DNA of 8,846 nt, from NCBI GenBank assembly GCA_027886925.1, contig JAPCJN010000032.1, positions 413 through 9,258 of the forward strand, written 5' to 3'. The position numbers were made by a program, and so were the translations under genes. This stretch comes from Nitrososphaerota archaeon (lineage in GTDB: Archaea > Thermoproteota > Nitrososphaeria > Nitrososphaerales > UBA183). The notes beneath the pieces are model-generated. The model did no database searches. It was given only the letters and a program-made list of their open reading frames with translations, and was not told the origin of the DNA. Shown in pieces: positions 1-6,496 of the stretch. The first letter of the stretch is position 1; each line of letters starts with the position of its first letter.

Positions 1-1
1 G

Positions 2-850
2 AAAGCGTCTAGCCCCAGGGAGTACTGGGGCCTGGTCTTCAAAGCCGGAGACATGCTGAGGTCAGCGAGGCCGACCGCCGTCTCTCTACCAAACGGGGTG
101 AACTACGTCCTCTTTGGGGGCAGGGCTGCCTTCGAGTCGGGCGCGACCGTCGAAGGGATCAGGGACGCGACAGTCAGCGCGGGGAACGACTTCATGAACC
201 TTAGCTTGAACGCCGTAAAGGAAATCGGAGAGGTCGGCGCGAGGAGGATCAAGAACGGCGACACCATAGTCACCCACTGCAACAGTGAGGCCGCCATGTC
301 GATCATAAAAAAGGCCCACGACCTGGGCAAGGGCATCAAGGTGTTCTGCGACGAGACAAGGCCGAAGTTTCAGGGCCACAAGACAGCTGCATCGCTCGCG
401 GCCCACGGGGTCGACACGACGCTCATCTGTGACTCTGCATGCAGGGTGATAATGGGTAGCGCCGATAGGGCGATTGTCGGGTGTGACGCGATAGCAGTCA
501 ACGGAGCCCTGGTGAACAAGATAGGGACATCCCAGGTCGCCACGATGGCGCACGAAGCGCGGGTAAATTTCATGGTCGGCGCTGAAACTTATAAGCTCGA
601 TTTCAAGACCTTGACAGGCGAATTGGTCAATATCGAAGAACGCGACCACACCGAGATCGCTTCGAAGGAATGGATGGCAAACAATCCGAAGGTCAAGTTC
701 AGCAACCCGGTCTTCGACGTCACTCCTCCGGAATATATCGACTTTTACGTGACTGAGAAGGGAATAGTCCCACCAGCAGCGGTATTCTCTTTGATGAGGG
801 AGCTGCGTCAATACAGCGACGTGACTGAGACGACGCAGGGACCGCGTTAG
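2..850 (+). CDS. Ribose-1,5-bisphosphate isomerase, 5'-truncated by window edge
   Basis: This enzyme converts ribose 1,5-bisphosphate (R15P) to ribulose 1,5-bisphosphate (RuBP), the RuBisCO substrate, in the archaeal pentose bisphosphate (AMP) pathway. The frame is open to the left edge, so the start lies outside the window. Numbering from the ATG at 53, TRPTAVSLPN-like sequence (residues 6-14), the GARRI..GD.I.THC segment (62-76), ETRPKFQG (101-108), the NG..VNKIGT segment (150-159) and the DVTPPEYID motif near the C-terminus match the eIF2B-related R15P isomerases. From memory of the Thermococcus kodakarensis enzyme, the catalytic Cys is that in THC (C76) and the catalytic Asp is in GCDAIAVNG (D145); both are kept. 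The family is about 320 residues, so roughly 40 N-terminal residues are missing. The ATG at 53 is internal, because homologous sequence continues upstream of it. prs follows 16 nt later. The related methylthioribose-1-phosphate isomerases and eIF2B subunits fit less well. Confidence 0.93.
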   Translation, partial: KASSPREYWGLVFKAGDMLRSARPTAVSLPNGVNYVLFGGRAAFESGATVEGIRDATVSAGNDFMNLSLNAVKEIGEVGARRIKNGDTIVTHCNSEAAMSIIKKAHDLGKGIKVFCDETRPKFQGHKTAASLAAHGVDTTLICDSACRVIMGSADRAIVGCDAIAVNGALVNKIGTSQVATMAHEARVNFMVGAETYKLDFKTLTGELVNIEERDHTEIASKEWMANNPKVKFSNPVFDVTPPEYIDFYVTEKGIVPPAAVFSLMRELRQYSDVTETTQGPR

Positions 851-866
851 AGGGAGAACGATTAAG

Positions 867-1760
867 ATGATAATCTTCGGCGGTTCCGCAGGCGAGACCC
901 TGGCAGTCAGGGTAGGACTCCTCACCGGGATGAAGGTCGGAAAGATCAACAGGCAAAAGTTCCCGGATGGCGAACAGTACATGAAGGTGGTTGACGAAAT
1001 AAAGGGAGAGGACGTCGCAATCATCCATCCGACCGGGGGCCGGCCAGACGAACTCATCATGGAGTACCTCCTGACAATGGACGCGATGAAGAGCGCTAGT
1101 CCAAAGTCGATCACAGTTGTGATTCCTTATCTCGCCTATGCCCGGCAGGACGCGAGGTTCCACCCCGGAGAGCCCCTGAGCTTCCACCTTGCGACGAAGT
1201 TGATAGAGCAGGCAGGTGCGGACAAGGTGTTCACCATCGACGTGCACCTCCAGAGGGTTCCGTCGCTGAAAGAGGTGTTCAAGATTCCCGCCGTGAACCT
1301 GACAGCTGTGCCTCAGGTCGCGGAATACATCAACAGGGTCTTCACTCCGAAGAACCCGATGATAATCGGTCCAGACGACGAGTCCGAGCAATGGGCGAAG
1401 GTCGCTGCAGCCAAGATCAAGACGGACTACGCGATCCTCCAAAAGACAAGATTCTCTTCCACGGAAGTGAAGGTCAAGGTAAGGGGCGAAGAGGGGGTGG
1501 ACGTGAAGGGGAGAGACGCGATAATCATCGACGACATCATCAGCACCGGAAACACAATCGTCGAGGCAGCCCGCTTGGTAAAGAAGGCGGGCGCCCGCAA
1601 GATCTACGTAGGATGCACCCACCCGGTGCTGAGCCTCAATGCGCTGCCCCTGATGTATGGCAACGGCATCGAAGAAGTAGTCGGAACTGACACCTTCCCA
1701 GGGCCGATAAGCCACGTCAGCGTTGCGCCGGTAATCGCTGCCGCGCTCAAGAAGAAGTAA
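867..1760 (+). CDS. prs: Ribose-phosphate pyrophosphokinase (PRPP synthetase), archaeal type
   Basis: The enzyme makes 5-phosphoribosyl 1-diphosphate (PRPP) from ribose 5-phosphate and ATP in the cytosol. The 297-residue length fits the short archaeal class. Visible motifs are FPDGE (32-36), the ATP-binding flexible loop YARQDARFHPGEP (91-103), the DVH segment (125-127), the catalytic-loop Lys/Arg in QKTRFSSTEV (192-201), and the PRPP-binding loop IIIDDIISTGNT (219-230). The start ATG has a Shine-Dalgarno-like AGGGAG at 851-856, directly after the stop of the isomerase gene, so the two are very probably co-transcribed. PRPP synthetase is a housekeeping enzyme for nucleotides. Here its pairing with R15P isomerase suggests it may also supply C1-activated ribose towards RuBP; this is inferred from context, not shown by the protein itself. 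Confidence 0.95.
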   Translation: MIIFGGSAGETLAVRVGLLTGMKVGKINRQKFPDGEQYMKVVDEIKGEDVAIIHPTGGRPDELIMEYLLTMDAMKSASPKSITVVIPYLAYARQDARFHPGEPLSFHLATKLIEQAGADKVFTIDVHLQRVPSLKEVFKIPAVNLTAVPQVAEYINRVFTPKNPMIIGPDDESEQWAKVAAAKIKTDYAILQKTRFSSTEVKVKVRGEEGVDVKGRDAIIIDDIISTGNTIVEAARLVKKAGARKIYVGCTHPVLSLNALPLMYGNGIEEVVGTDTFPGPISHVSVAPVIAAALKKK

Positions 1761-2065
1761 GCCACACGGGTGGAAAACTACCGCCTTTGTGGGGTGGATT
1801 CCGAGGACGTCGAGCCTCCACCTCCTTCGGCACTGCTCCACTGCGTGAGCGTGGTTTGCGGTCTCGTGGCCGCGGCATGCGACTGTCTTTCTGTAGAGCT
1901 GAAAATTTCTACAGGCTACACGAGGAGTCGCCTTTTCTGCGATGCGCCCCGGTTCACCTAAACGCGGCAATGCCTCTCTGTTTCTGGACTAACAGAATCT
2001 GAGGAAAATCGGCGTTGCACGCCGCCTTTGGGCCCAGCCCGTCCCTACGGGATGGTGACCCTTTC
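1761..2065. other. Convergent intergenic region rich in inverted repeats; no convincing gene
   Basis: This 305-nt stretch separates the convergent prs and Cys-rich genes. I see no convincing protein: the open frames lack family resemblance. It contains several potential hairpins. They are 1767-1783 (AAAA loop, one bulged G), a stem 1791-1798 with 1817-1824 (one G-T pair), 1838-1854 (GTGA loop, one bulge), a nested pair within 1879-1931, 1977-1996 (6 bp, 8-nt loop), 2010-2024 (5 bp) and 2038-2051 (5 bp). Those nearest the ends could be terminators for the two convergent units. The density leaves open an unannotated structured RNA, but GC-rich DNA forms chance hairpins. No tRNA T-loop was found. 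Confidence 0.5.
1879..1931. repeat. Nested inverted repeat (stem-loop) downstream of prs
   Basis: An outer perfect 6-bp stem, GCGACT (1879-1884) with AGTCGC (1926-1931), encloses a perfect 7-bp stem, CTGTAGA (1891-1897) with TCTACAG (1908-1914), around a 10-nt A/T-rich loop. A CTTTT run follows at 1932-1936 on the plus strand. It could be part of the prs terminator or of a structured RNA. The pairing is seen directly; the function is unknown. Confidence 0.4.
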
Positions 2066-2236
2066 TCAGAAATTGGTGGCTGGGGGTCCCACGCTCTTCA
2101 GGTATTCGAGAACGTAGGGCTTCCCCCCGACGCCCATGCAGCATGGACAACCATGGTCCGCACATTGGAAAGCGTTCCCGTGCGGGCAATCCCCGCACGA
2201 GCAGTAGACGTCGCCTTTTGAGTGTCCGTTTGACAT
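2066..2236 (-). CDS. 56-residue Cys-rich protein directly downstream of rbcL (unrecognised, likely metal-binding)
   Basis: This small gene starts with ATG 15 nt after the rbcL stop codon and ends in TGA. It encodes 56 residues. Seven Cys (12, 14, 17, 25, 30, 32, 33) fall in a compact pattern, CxCxxC-x7-C-x4-CxCC, with His19 and His28 interspersed. The segment YCSCGDCPHGNAFQCADHGC covers most of this knot. A short helix-like tail (YVLEYLKSV, 41-49) follows. The Cys density suggests a Zn- or other metal-binding mini-protein, loosely like metallothioneins or knuckle-type zinc folds, but I do not recognise a family. There is no signal peptide or membrane segment, so it is probably cytosolic. No TATA-like box lies just upstream and the spacing is tight, so it is probably transcribed with rbcL. 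The Shine-Dalgarno is weak at best (GGGGC). The organised Cys/His spacing argues for a real gene; the function is unknown. Confidence 0.72.
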   Translation of the reverse strand: MSNGHSKGDVYCSCGDCPHGNAFQCADHGCPCCMGVGGKPYVLEYLKSVGPPATNF

Positions 2237-2251
2237 GCTTCTTGCCCCGGT

Positions 2252-3679
2252 TTACTCTGAGCGGAACATCTTCCGGTAGTCGCTCTCCTTCTTGCCCAGC
2301 TCGGGCACCGCGGTCATGGCGGAGGCGACGGCGTACTTCTGACCCCAGAACTGGACTGCCGCATTAAGTTCGGGATGGTCCTTTGCGTATTCCTCGACGG
2401 GTATCTTCTTCATGTAAGCTTCTAGCGCCTGCATCGCGGCGGTCGCGCCCGCCTTTGTCCCCCACGGGTGGCCATGGACGCTGCCCCCGTTCTGCAGCTG
2501 GATGTCTAGCCCCATCAGGTCGATCGAATAGTGGTAGTTCTGAGGGGTCAAGCCGCCTGAGGCGATCCCCATCATCGGCTTCACGTGGTCCATCGGTCTC
2601 TGTATCTCGTCGATGACCTCCGGTATCTCGACGAACTTTATCGCATCCCCGAGCTTTCCTCTCGCCGTGCCTACGTGAATCATGTCCCCGCCGGCGATCC
2701 TGCCGAGGCCCGCCACTACTTTGAAGCTTATGCCGTGCCTTGGGTGGCGAGTGAGCGCCGCGTGCGAAGCCCTGTGCAGGTGAATGGGGACGTTTATGCT
2801 CGGGTCCTCCGACAGAGCCCTCAGCGCCGGATACCAGCTGCACATGATGTTGAGCATCAGGCCCCTCGCACCGTGCGCGATCATCTTGTCGGCGACCTCC
2901 AGAGTCCTCTCGGAGTCTGTGGTGACCTGAGGGCAGTATAGGTACCCTCCCTCTGGATGGGCGCCTTCGGACTTTGCCTTGTCGAGTGCCTCGTAGACCT
3001 TGGCGACACGGTCTAGCAGCGGAGAGCACCACTGGTTGTGGTATGTCTCGTCGTCCTTGAAGGTGTCGATCCCGCCCATTGCTGCATCGTAGAACTGCTG
3101 GGCTGCCCCCATGTCGGTCACGCCCATCTTGGGCTTGATCGTGATGCCGAGGTGCGGCCTCCTGCTCTTCTTCGTCCCGACGATCTCTCGCAGGCCTTCG
3201 ACCCCGAACTTGGGCCCCTTGAATAGCTTCATGACGTCCTTCGGCAGCGTGAAGTCAATCCATTTGCAGTTTGGAATCGGCGTGAAACCCATCCAGTTCC
3301 CAGTGACGAACGTGAAGAGGTCTGGGATTCCCCTGTTGTCCATGTCGAGCAGATACGTCGGGAACGCGACCTTCACCCAACCAGAGTTCTTCATGGACCC
3401 GGTCGAGTCCTCATACTTCCAAGAATACAGTTTCGCGGCCGTCTTCGTGGAAAGGTCGGTGGCGGTCGAAACGTCGGTGAAAGTTCCTACGGATTGCTCC
3501 GCGGCTATGATGACTCCTGCTTGATCTATCGTGACTCTCGGATCGCAGGTGATGAAGAAAGTCGCGAGGACGTTCTTGTCTACGTCTATCTTATCGGGCG
3601 TGGTAGAAAACAGGTCTCCCCTGTCGTGCTCGACACTAGGGGCGCTCCATGTCTTCTCGACGGTGCTTTCATGTGACAT
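2252..3679 (-). CDS. rbcL: RuBisCO large subunit, form III-like, catalytically complete
   Basis: The enzyme carboxylates RuBP to two 3-phosphoglycerates. The 475-residue protein has the N-terminal domain (to about residue 150) and the alpha/beta barrel. Residues equivalent to the spinach active site are all present: E61 and T66 (AAEQSVGTFTDV), N128 (TGN), K182 and K184 (TIKPKMG), the carbamylated Lys K208 with metal ligands D210 and E211 (GGIDTFKDDE), H302, R303 and H306 (HLHRASH), H335 (MIH), loop-6 K342 (GKL), S374-G375-G376, and G398-G399 (QNGGSVHGHPWG). This excludes a non-carboxylating RuBisCO-like protein. Form III is inferred from the archaeal setting, the R15P isomerase neighbour and the DDE..NQ..SP segment; a phylogeny is needed for the subform. 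No small-subunit gene is in the window. Loop 6 (GTARGKLGDA) departs from the usual GTxxGKLEG. The ATG at 3679 lies about 30 nt from a TATA-like box, suggesting a leaderless mRNA shared with the Cys-rich gene downstream. Confidence 0.96.
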   Translation of the reverse strand: MSHESTVEKTWSAPSVEHDRGDLFSTTPDKIDVDKNVLATFFITCDPRVTIDQAGVIIAAEQSVGTFTDVSTATDLSTKTAAKLYSWKYEDSTGSMKNSGWVKVAFPTYLLDMDNRGIPDLFTFVTGNWMGFTPIPNCKWIDFTLPKDVMKLFKGPKFGVEGLREIVGTKKSRRPHLGITIKPKMGVTDMGAAQQFYDAAMGGIDTFKDDETYHNQWCSPLLDRVAKVYEALDKAKSEGAHPEGGYLYCPQVTTDSERTLEVADKMIAHGARGLMLNIMCSWYPALRALSEDPSINVPIHLHRASHAALTRHPRHGISFKVVAGLGRIAGGDMIHVGTARGKLGDAIKFVEIPEVIDEIQRPMDHVKPMMGIASGGLTPQNYHYSIDLMGLDIQLQNGGSVHGHPWGTKAGATAAMQALEAYMKKIPVEEYAKDHPELNAAVQFWGQKYAVASAMTAVPELGKKESDYRKMFRSE

Positions 3680-3705
3680 AATTGGTCTTTTCTTGGCCGC
3701 GCTGG

Positions 3706-3713
3706 TTATTTAT
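3706..3713 (-). promoter_or_regulatory. TATA-like box of rbcL
   Basis: On the minus strand the sequence reads ATAAATAA, inside a longer A-rich tract, centred about 30 nt upstream of the rbcL ATG. With the usual archaeal TATA-to-start distance of about 25 nt, transcription would begin within a few nucleotides of the ATG, giving an essentially leaderless transcript. Confidence 0.6.
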
Positions 3714-3815
3714 GTTTTTATCGTTAAGGGCCTAAGTGGAAAAAGACTCCTCCGACGAAAGTCGAAGAATCCCGAGATTTTTTCGTCCTCCCTCCAATCA
3801 GAATTCGATGGCGCA

Positions 3816-3843
3816 AAGGGCGACGACCGCCGCTCGCGCCCTT
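3816..3843. repeat. 7-bp inverted repeat upstream of the kinase operon promoter
   Basis: AAGGGCG (3816-3822) pairs perfectly with CGCCCTT (3837-3843) across a 14-nt GC-rich spacer. It ends 9 nt before the TATA-like box of the pfkB-type gene, in the divergent region shared with rbcL. The position would suit a regulator-binding site, but no known operator is recognised and it could be chance. Confidence 0.25.
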
Positions 3844-3852
3844 GAGCTTCGC

Positions 3853-3863
3853 TAAACTTAAAA
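3853..3863 (+). promoter_or_regulatory. TATA-like box of the kinase-transketolase operon
   Basis: The AT-rich TAAACTTAAAA is centred about 29 nt upstream of the GTG at 3887. It stands out in otherwise GC-rich sequence. If it is the TATA box, transcription starts near 3884-3887. The in-frame TTG at 3842 and ATG at 3863 would then be upstream of or at the promoter and unlikely to be used. Confidence 0.5.
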
Positions 3864-3886
3864 TGGGGCCTCGAAGTGGCGGAACC

Positions 3887-4933
3887 GTGGTCCAGGGCAC
3901 AGCGAGCCTTTCTAACGAAAGTCTGAACGCGTTGCTCCAAAAGTTTCAGAGCAAGCGCTTGCTCGTCGTAGGGGACTTCATAGTCAGCAGGTTTGTGGAG
4001 GTCTCAGCAAGAAAGCTCGCAAGGGAAGCCCCCGTCCCGGCGGGAGATTACGTCGGGGAGACGCTGCTGCCGGGAGGAGCCGCAAACCTCGCCAACGAGG
4101 TCGCCTCTTTGGGCGCCTCGGTGTCGGTGATCGGAAACGTCGGAGAGGACAACTACGGGGCATGGCTGAAGGACGACCTGTCGCGAAACGGCGTCGACAC
4201 TGAAGGCATACTCGCAGACAAGTCGAGGCCCACCTCTCTTCGGACTTGGATCATGGTCAACCGGCTGCACTACCTTCGGATAGACCAGGAGACCCGCAAG
4301 GACGTTTCCCCGTCGTCGACGAAGGCGTTCGCCGCCACCGCGGAGACCAAGATTCCCAACGTGGACACCGTGGTCTTCTCTGACTACGACAGGGGAGTCG
4401 TCACGAGTTTTCTGATCAACGCGGTTGTGACGGCGGCCCGGAAGGCCGGCAAGATCGTCGTCGCCCAGCCGAAGGACAGGCACTACATGGACTTCGCCGG
4501 CGTCACCTACGTAAAGTCGAACCTTGGAGAGGCCACGCATGCGACGGGGATGGCCATGGTCAACGAGACCAGCCTTAGGAACATGGGTGTGAACCTCATG
4601 GGAAGGCTAGACTGCAAAGGGCTGGTGATCACCAGGGGTGAAGAAGGGATGACGGTGTTCGACAGGGAACAGATGACGAGCCTACCGATACCCTTCGGCA
4701 GGAAAAACTTCTTCAACAAGGTAGGAGTGAGAGACGTGATGACCGGTGTGTTCTCGCTCGCCGTGGCGGCAGGAGGCTCGATAACCGAGGCCGCATGCTT
4801 GTCTAACATCGCTGGGACGATCCGTAGCGAGAAACCGAGGAATGTGACGCTGACCATCCCAGACATCGAGAAACGGCTGGAGACGATGGGAGACTTCCTC
4901 CAACGTATCTCCCAGGCACCAGTGAGGCGTTGA
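3887..4933 (+). CDS. Divergent PfkB-family sugar kinase, HldE/RfaE kinase-domain-like, altered GAGD motif
   Basis: A ribokinase-fold protein of 348 residues from the GTG at 3887; starting at the ATG at 3863 would add 8. It most resembles the kinase domain of HldE/RfaE, which phosphorylates C1 of a heptose 7-phosphate: LLVVGDFIVSRF near the N-terminus, REAPVPAGD (compare SPEAPVPV), PGGAANLANEVASLGA, SDYDRGVVT (compare SDYGKGVLT), and ITRGEEGMTVFD. Two usually invariant features are changed. The anion-hole/catalytic motif GAGD reads GVRD (G280-D283, bases 4724-4735), keeping the Asp but putting Arg where the second Gly belongs. The DPK motif reads QPK. It may have another substrate or phosphate handling, or be inactive. 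No nucleotidyltransferase domain is fused. It begins the operon with transketolase halves and epimerase, divergent from rbcL, so a pentose or sugar phosphate substrate is likely. The specific reaction is unknown. Confidence 0.8.
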   Translation: MVQGTASLSNESLNALLQKFQSKRLLVVGDFIVSRFVEVSARKLAREAPVPAGDYVGETLLPGGAANLANEVASLGASVSVIGNVGEDNYGAWLKDDLSRNGVDTEGILADKSRPTSLRTWIMVNRLHYLRIDQETRKDVSPSSTKAFAATAETKIPNVDTVVFSDYDRGVVTSFLINAVVTAARKAGKIVVAQPKDRHYMDFAGVTYVKSNLGEATHATGMAMVNETSLRNMGVNLMGRLDCKGLVITRGEEGMTVFDREQMTSLPIPFGRKNFFNKVGVRDVMTGVFSLAVAAGGSITEAACLSNIAGTIRSEKPRNVTLTIPDIEKRLETMGDFLQRISQAPVRR

Positions 4934-4940
4934 GATATAC

Positions 4941-5759
4941 ATGGAAACAGCGACTGAGATAACGAGGTTGCAAGAAATCGCCAGGAACACGAGGCGCCTG
5001 ATCCTCGACACGCTCGCGGAGGCCGGCTCTGGCCATCCGGGAGGCTCGCTCTCCGCGGTCGAGCTCCTGGTCACGCTGTACTTCTACAAGCTCAGATATG
5101 ACGCGAAGAACCCAAAGTGGGAAGACAGGGACCGGTTCATCCTGAGCAAGGGACACGGCGCCCCCCTTCTCTACTCGATCCTCGCGCAGGCAGGCTACTT
5201 CCCGCTTTCAGAGCTAAAGTCGCTGAGGAAGCTTGGGGCGCTGCTGCAGGGTCACCCAGACATGGAAATACCTGGCATCGAGATGCCCGCAGGTTCGGAG
5301 GGGATCGGGCTCTCCGTGGGCGTCGGTCAGGCGCTGGCGGCTAGGCTCGACGGAAGAAAATCCCGGATCTATGTCCTCATGGGCGACGGGGAGCAGGGGG
5401 AGGGCGAGGTGTGGGAGGCAGCGATGTCCGCATCGAAGTTCAAGCTGGACAACCTCGTCGGCATGATAGACAGGAACGGAATCCAACAGGACGGGCTGAC
5501 CGAGCAGATCATGCCGCTCGAGCCGCTCGCAGCCAAGTGGCGTGCATTCAACTGGAACGTCATAGAAGTCGACGGTTACGATTACCTGCAGCTCATCGAG
5601 GCTTTCGACACTGCCGAGATGACCAAGAATAGGCCGACCATGATCATCGCCCACACTGTAAAGGGCAAGGGCGTGTCCTTCATGGAGTGGTCTCCCATGT
5701 ACCACGGGACGGCTCCGTCGAAGGACAAGATGGAAGACATCTACAAGGAGCTAAAGTAG
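4941..5759 (+). CDS. Transketolase N-terminal (ThDP-binding) subunit
   Basis: This is one half of a split transketolase, which moves two-carbon ketol units between pentose, triose, tetrose and hexose phosphates. The 272-residue protein carries the pyrophosphate domain: SGHPGGSLS (30-38), ILSKGHGAPLLYS (67-79), LQGHPD (102-107), the ThDP/metal motif GDGEQGEGEVWEAA (148-161) ending at N179 in DRNGIQQDG, and the HTVKGKGV segment (238-245). The length matches archaeal split N-subunits. It needs the C-terminal half, encoded after rpe, to form the active site at the subunit interface. The ATG lies 7 nt after the kinase stop, with only a weak Shine-Dalgarno-like GAGAT, suggesting translational coupling. 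The related DXP synthase or dehydrogenase E1 proteins fit less well. Confidence 0.95.
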   Translation: METATEITRLQEIARNTRRLILDTLAEAGSGHPGGSLSAVELLVTLYFYKLRYDAKNPKWEDRDRFILSKGHGAPLLYSILAQAGYFPLSELKSLRKLGALLQGHPDMEIPGIEMPAGSEGIGLSVGVGQALAARLDGRKSRIYVLMGDGEQGEGEVWEAAMSASKFKLDNLVGMIDRNGIQQDGLTEQIMPLEPLAAKWRAFNWNVIEVDGYDYLQLIEAFDTAEMTKNRPTMIIAHTVKGKGVSFMEWSPMYHGTAPSKDKMEDIYKELK

Positions 5760-5769
5760 GAAAGGGATA

Positions 5770-6495
5770 ATGGTGGAAAACACTGTGCGGATGAGAGCGG
5801 TGAAGAGGCCGCTCAAGATCGCGCCCTCGATACTCGGGGGAGACCAAGGAAACCTAAAGGCCGCGGTCCAAATTGCCGTCGACGGCGACGCTGACCAGAT
5901 ACACCTGGACGTGATAGACGGGCACTTCGCCCCCAACATCACGTTCGGCCCGGGGACCGTGAAAGCCCTGAGGAAGATGTCAGACAAGAAGTTCGATACC
6001 CACCTCATGATAAGCGAGCCAGAGATGTATGTGGACAAGTTCCTGGACGCCGGGTCCGACCTCCTGACGTTCCACACCGAGGTCCTGAACGGCCAACGGT
6101 TCGACGCCCTCTACTCGAGAATCCACGGCAAGGGCAAGGTCATCGGCCTTGCGATAAAGCCAGCGACCGAACTTCCAGACTGGGCCATCGACCGGCTGGA
6201 CAAACTGGACACGCTGATCGTGATGACAGTGAACCCGGGTTTCAGCGGCCAGAGCATGGACATGGCCGTGATGCCAAAGCTCGCCAAGATCACGGACCTC
6301 TTGAACGGGAAGGGGCTCGCGGTGGACATCGAGATCGACGGCGGAGTGGAGCCGGAGACGATCGGCGAGGTCGTGGTGAGGGGAGGGAACGTCATGGTCG
6401 CGGGAGCCGGCGTCTATTACAAGCCCGACCCTGTCAAGGCCATAGGCGTGTTGCGCGAAAAGGCGAAGGTCGCGCTTGCAGAGGGGGCCCATTGA
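5770..6495 (+). CDS. rpe: Ribulose-phosphate 3-epimerase
   Basis: The enzyme interconverts ribulose 5-phosphate and xylulose 5-phosphate, supplying the transketolase donor. The 241-residue TIM barrel shows IAPSIL (17-22, catalytic-site S20), HLDVIDGHFAPNITFGP (45-61; metal ligands H45 and D47), THLMI (77-81; H78), the MTVNPGFSGQ phosphate-loop region (152-161), EIDGGV (188-193; D190) and VAGAGVY (210-216). The Met next to the metal site in bacterial enzymes is Ile here. About 15 residues precede IAPSIL, slightly more than usual. The ATG at 5770 is preferred over the ATG at 5791 because AGGA, overlapping the previous stop codon, gives a ribosome-binding site. The gene sits between the two transketolase halves. 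Confidence 0.95.
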   Translation: MVENTVRMRAVKRPLKIAPSILGGDQGNLKAAVQIAVDGDADQIHLDVIDGHFAPNITFGPGTVKALRKMSDKKFDTHLMISEPEMYVDKFLDAGSDLLTFHTEVLNGQRFDALYSRIHGKGKVIGLAIKPATELPDWAIDRLDKLDTLIVMTVNPGFSGQSMDMAVMPKLAKITDLLNGKGLAVDIEIDGGVEPETIGEVVVRGGNVMVAGAGVYYKPDPVKAIGVLREKAKVALAEGAH

Positions 6496-6496
6496 G

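Noticed and set aside
86..1970. Two long minus-strand open frames (86-1114 and 720-1970) antisense to the isomerase and prs genes
   Set aside because: They overlap genes with clear family motifs on the plus strand, show no recognisable domains, and are expected from GC-rich codon bias.
1770..2002. Two small plus-strand open frames in the prs downstream spacer
   Set aside because: Low-complexity Arg/Cys/Pro content, no ribosome-binding site with good spacing, and they run through the hairpin-rich segment without family resemblance.
1991..2012. ACAGAA and GAGGAAA words resembling conserved RNase P RNA segments
   Set aside because: The two words are adjacent and in the wrong arrangement, and the flanking sequence on neither strand gives the RNase P core; likely coincidence.
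2252..3679. RuBisCO-like protein (form IV) without carboxylase activity
   Set aside because: All catalytic and substrate-binding residues, including the carbamylated Lys and both acidic metal ligands, are present.
3531..3940. Plus-strand open frame 3531-3845 with a hydrophobic stretch, and minus-strand open frame 3710-3940
   Set aside because: The first overlaps the rbcL 5' end and promoter and the second overlaps the kinase gene start; the hydrophobic stretch arises from the AT-rich promoter.
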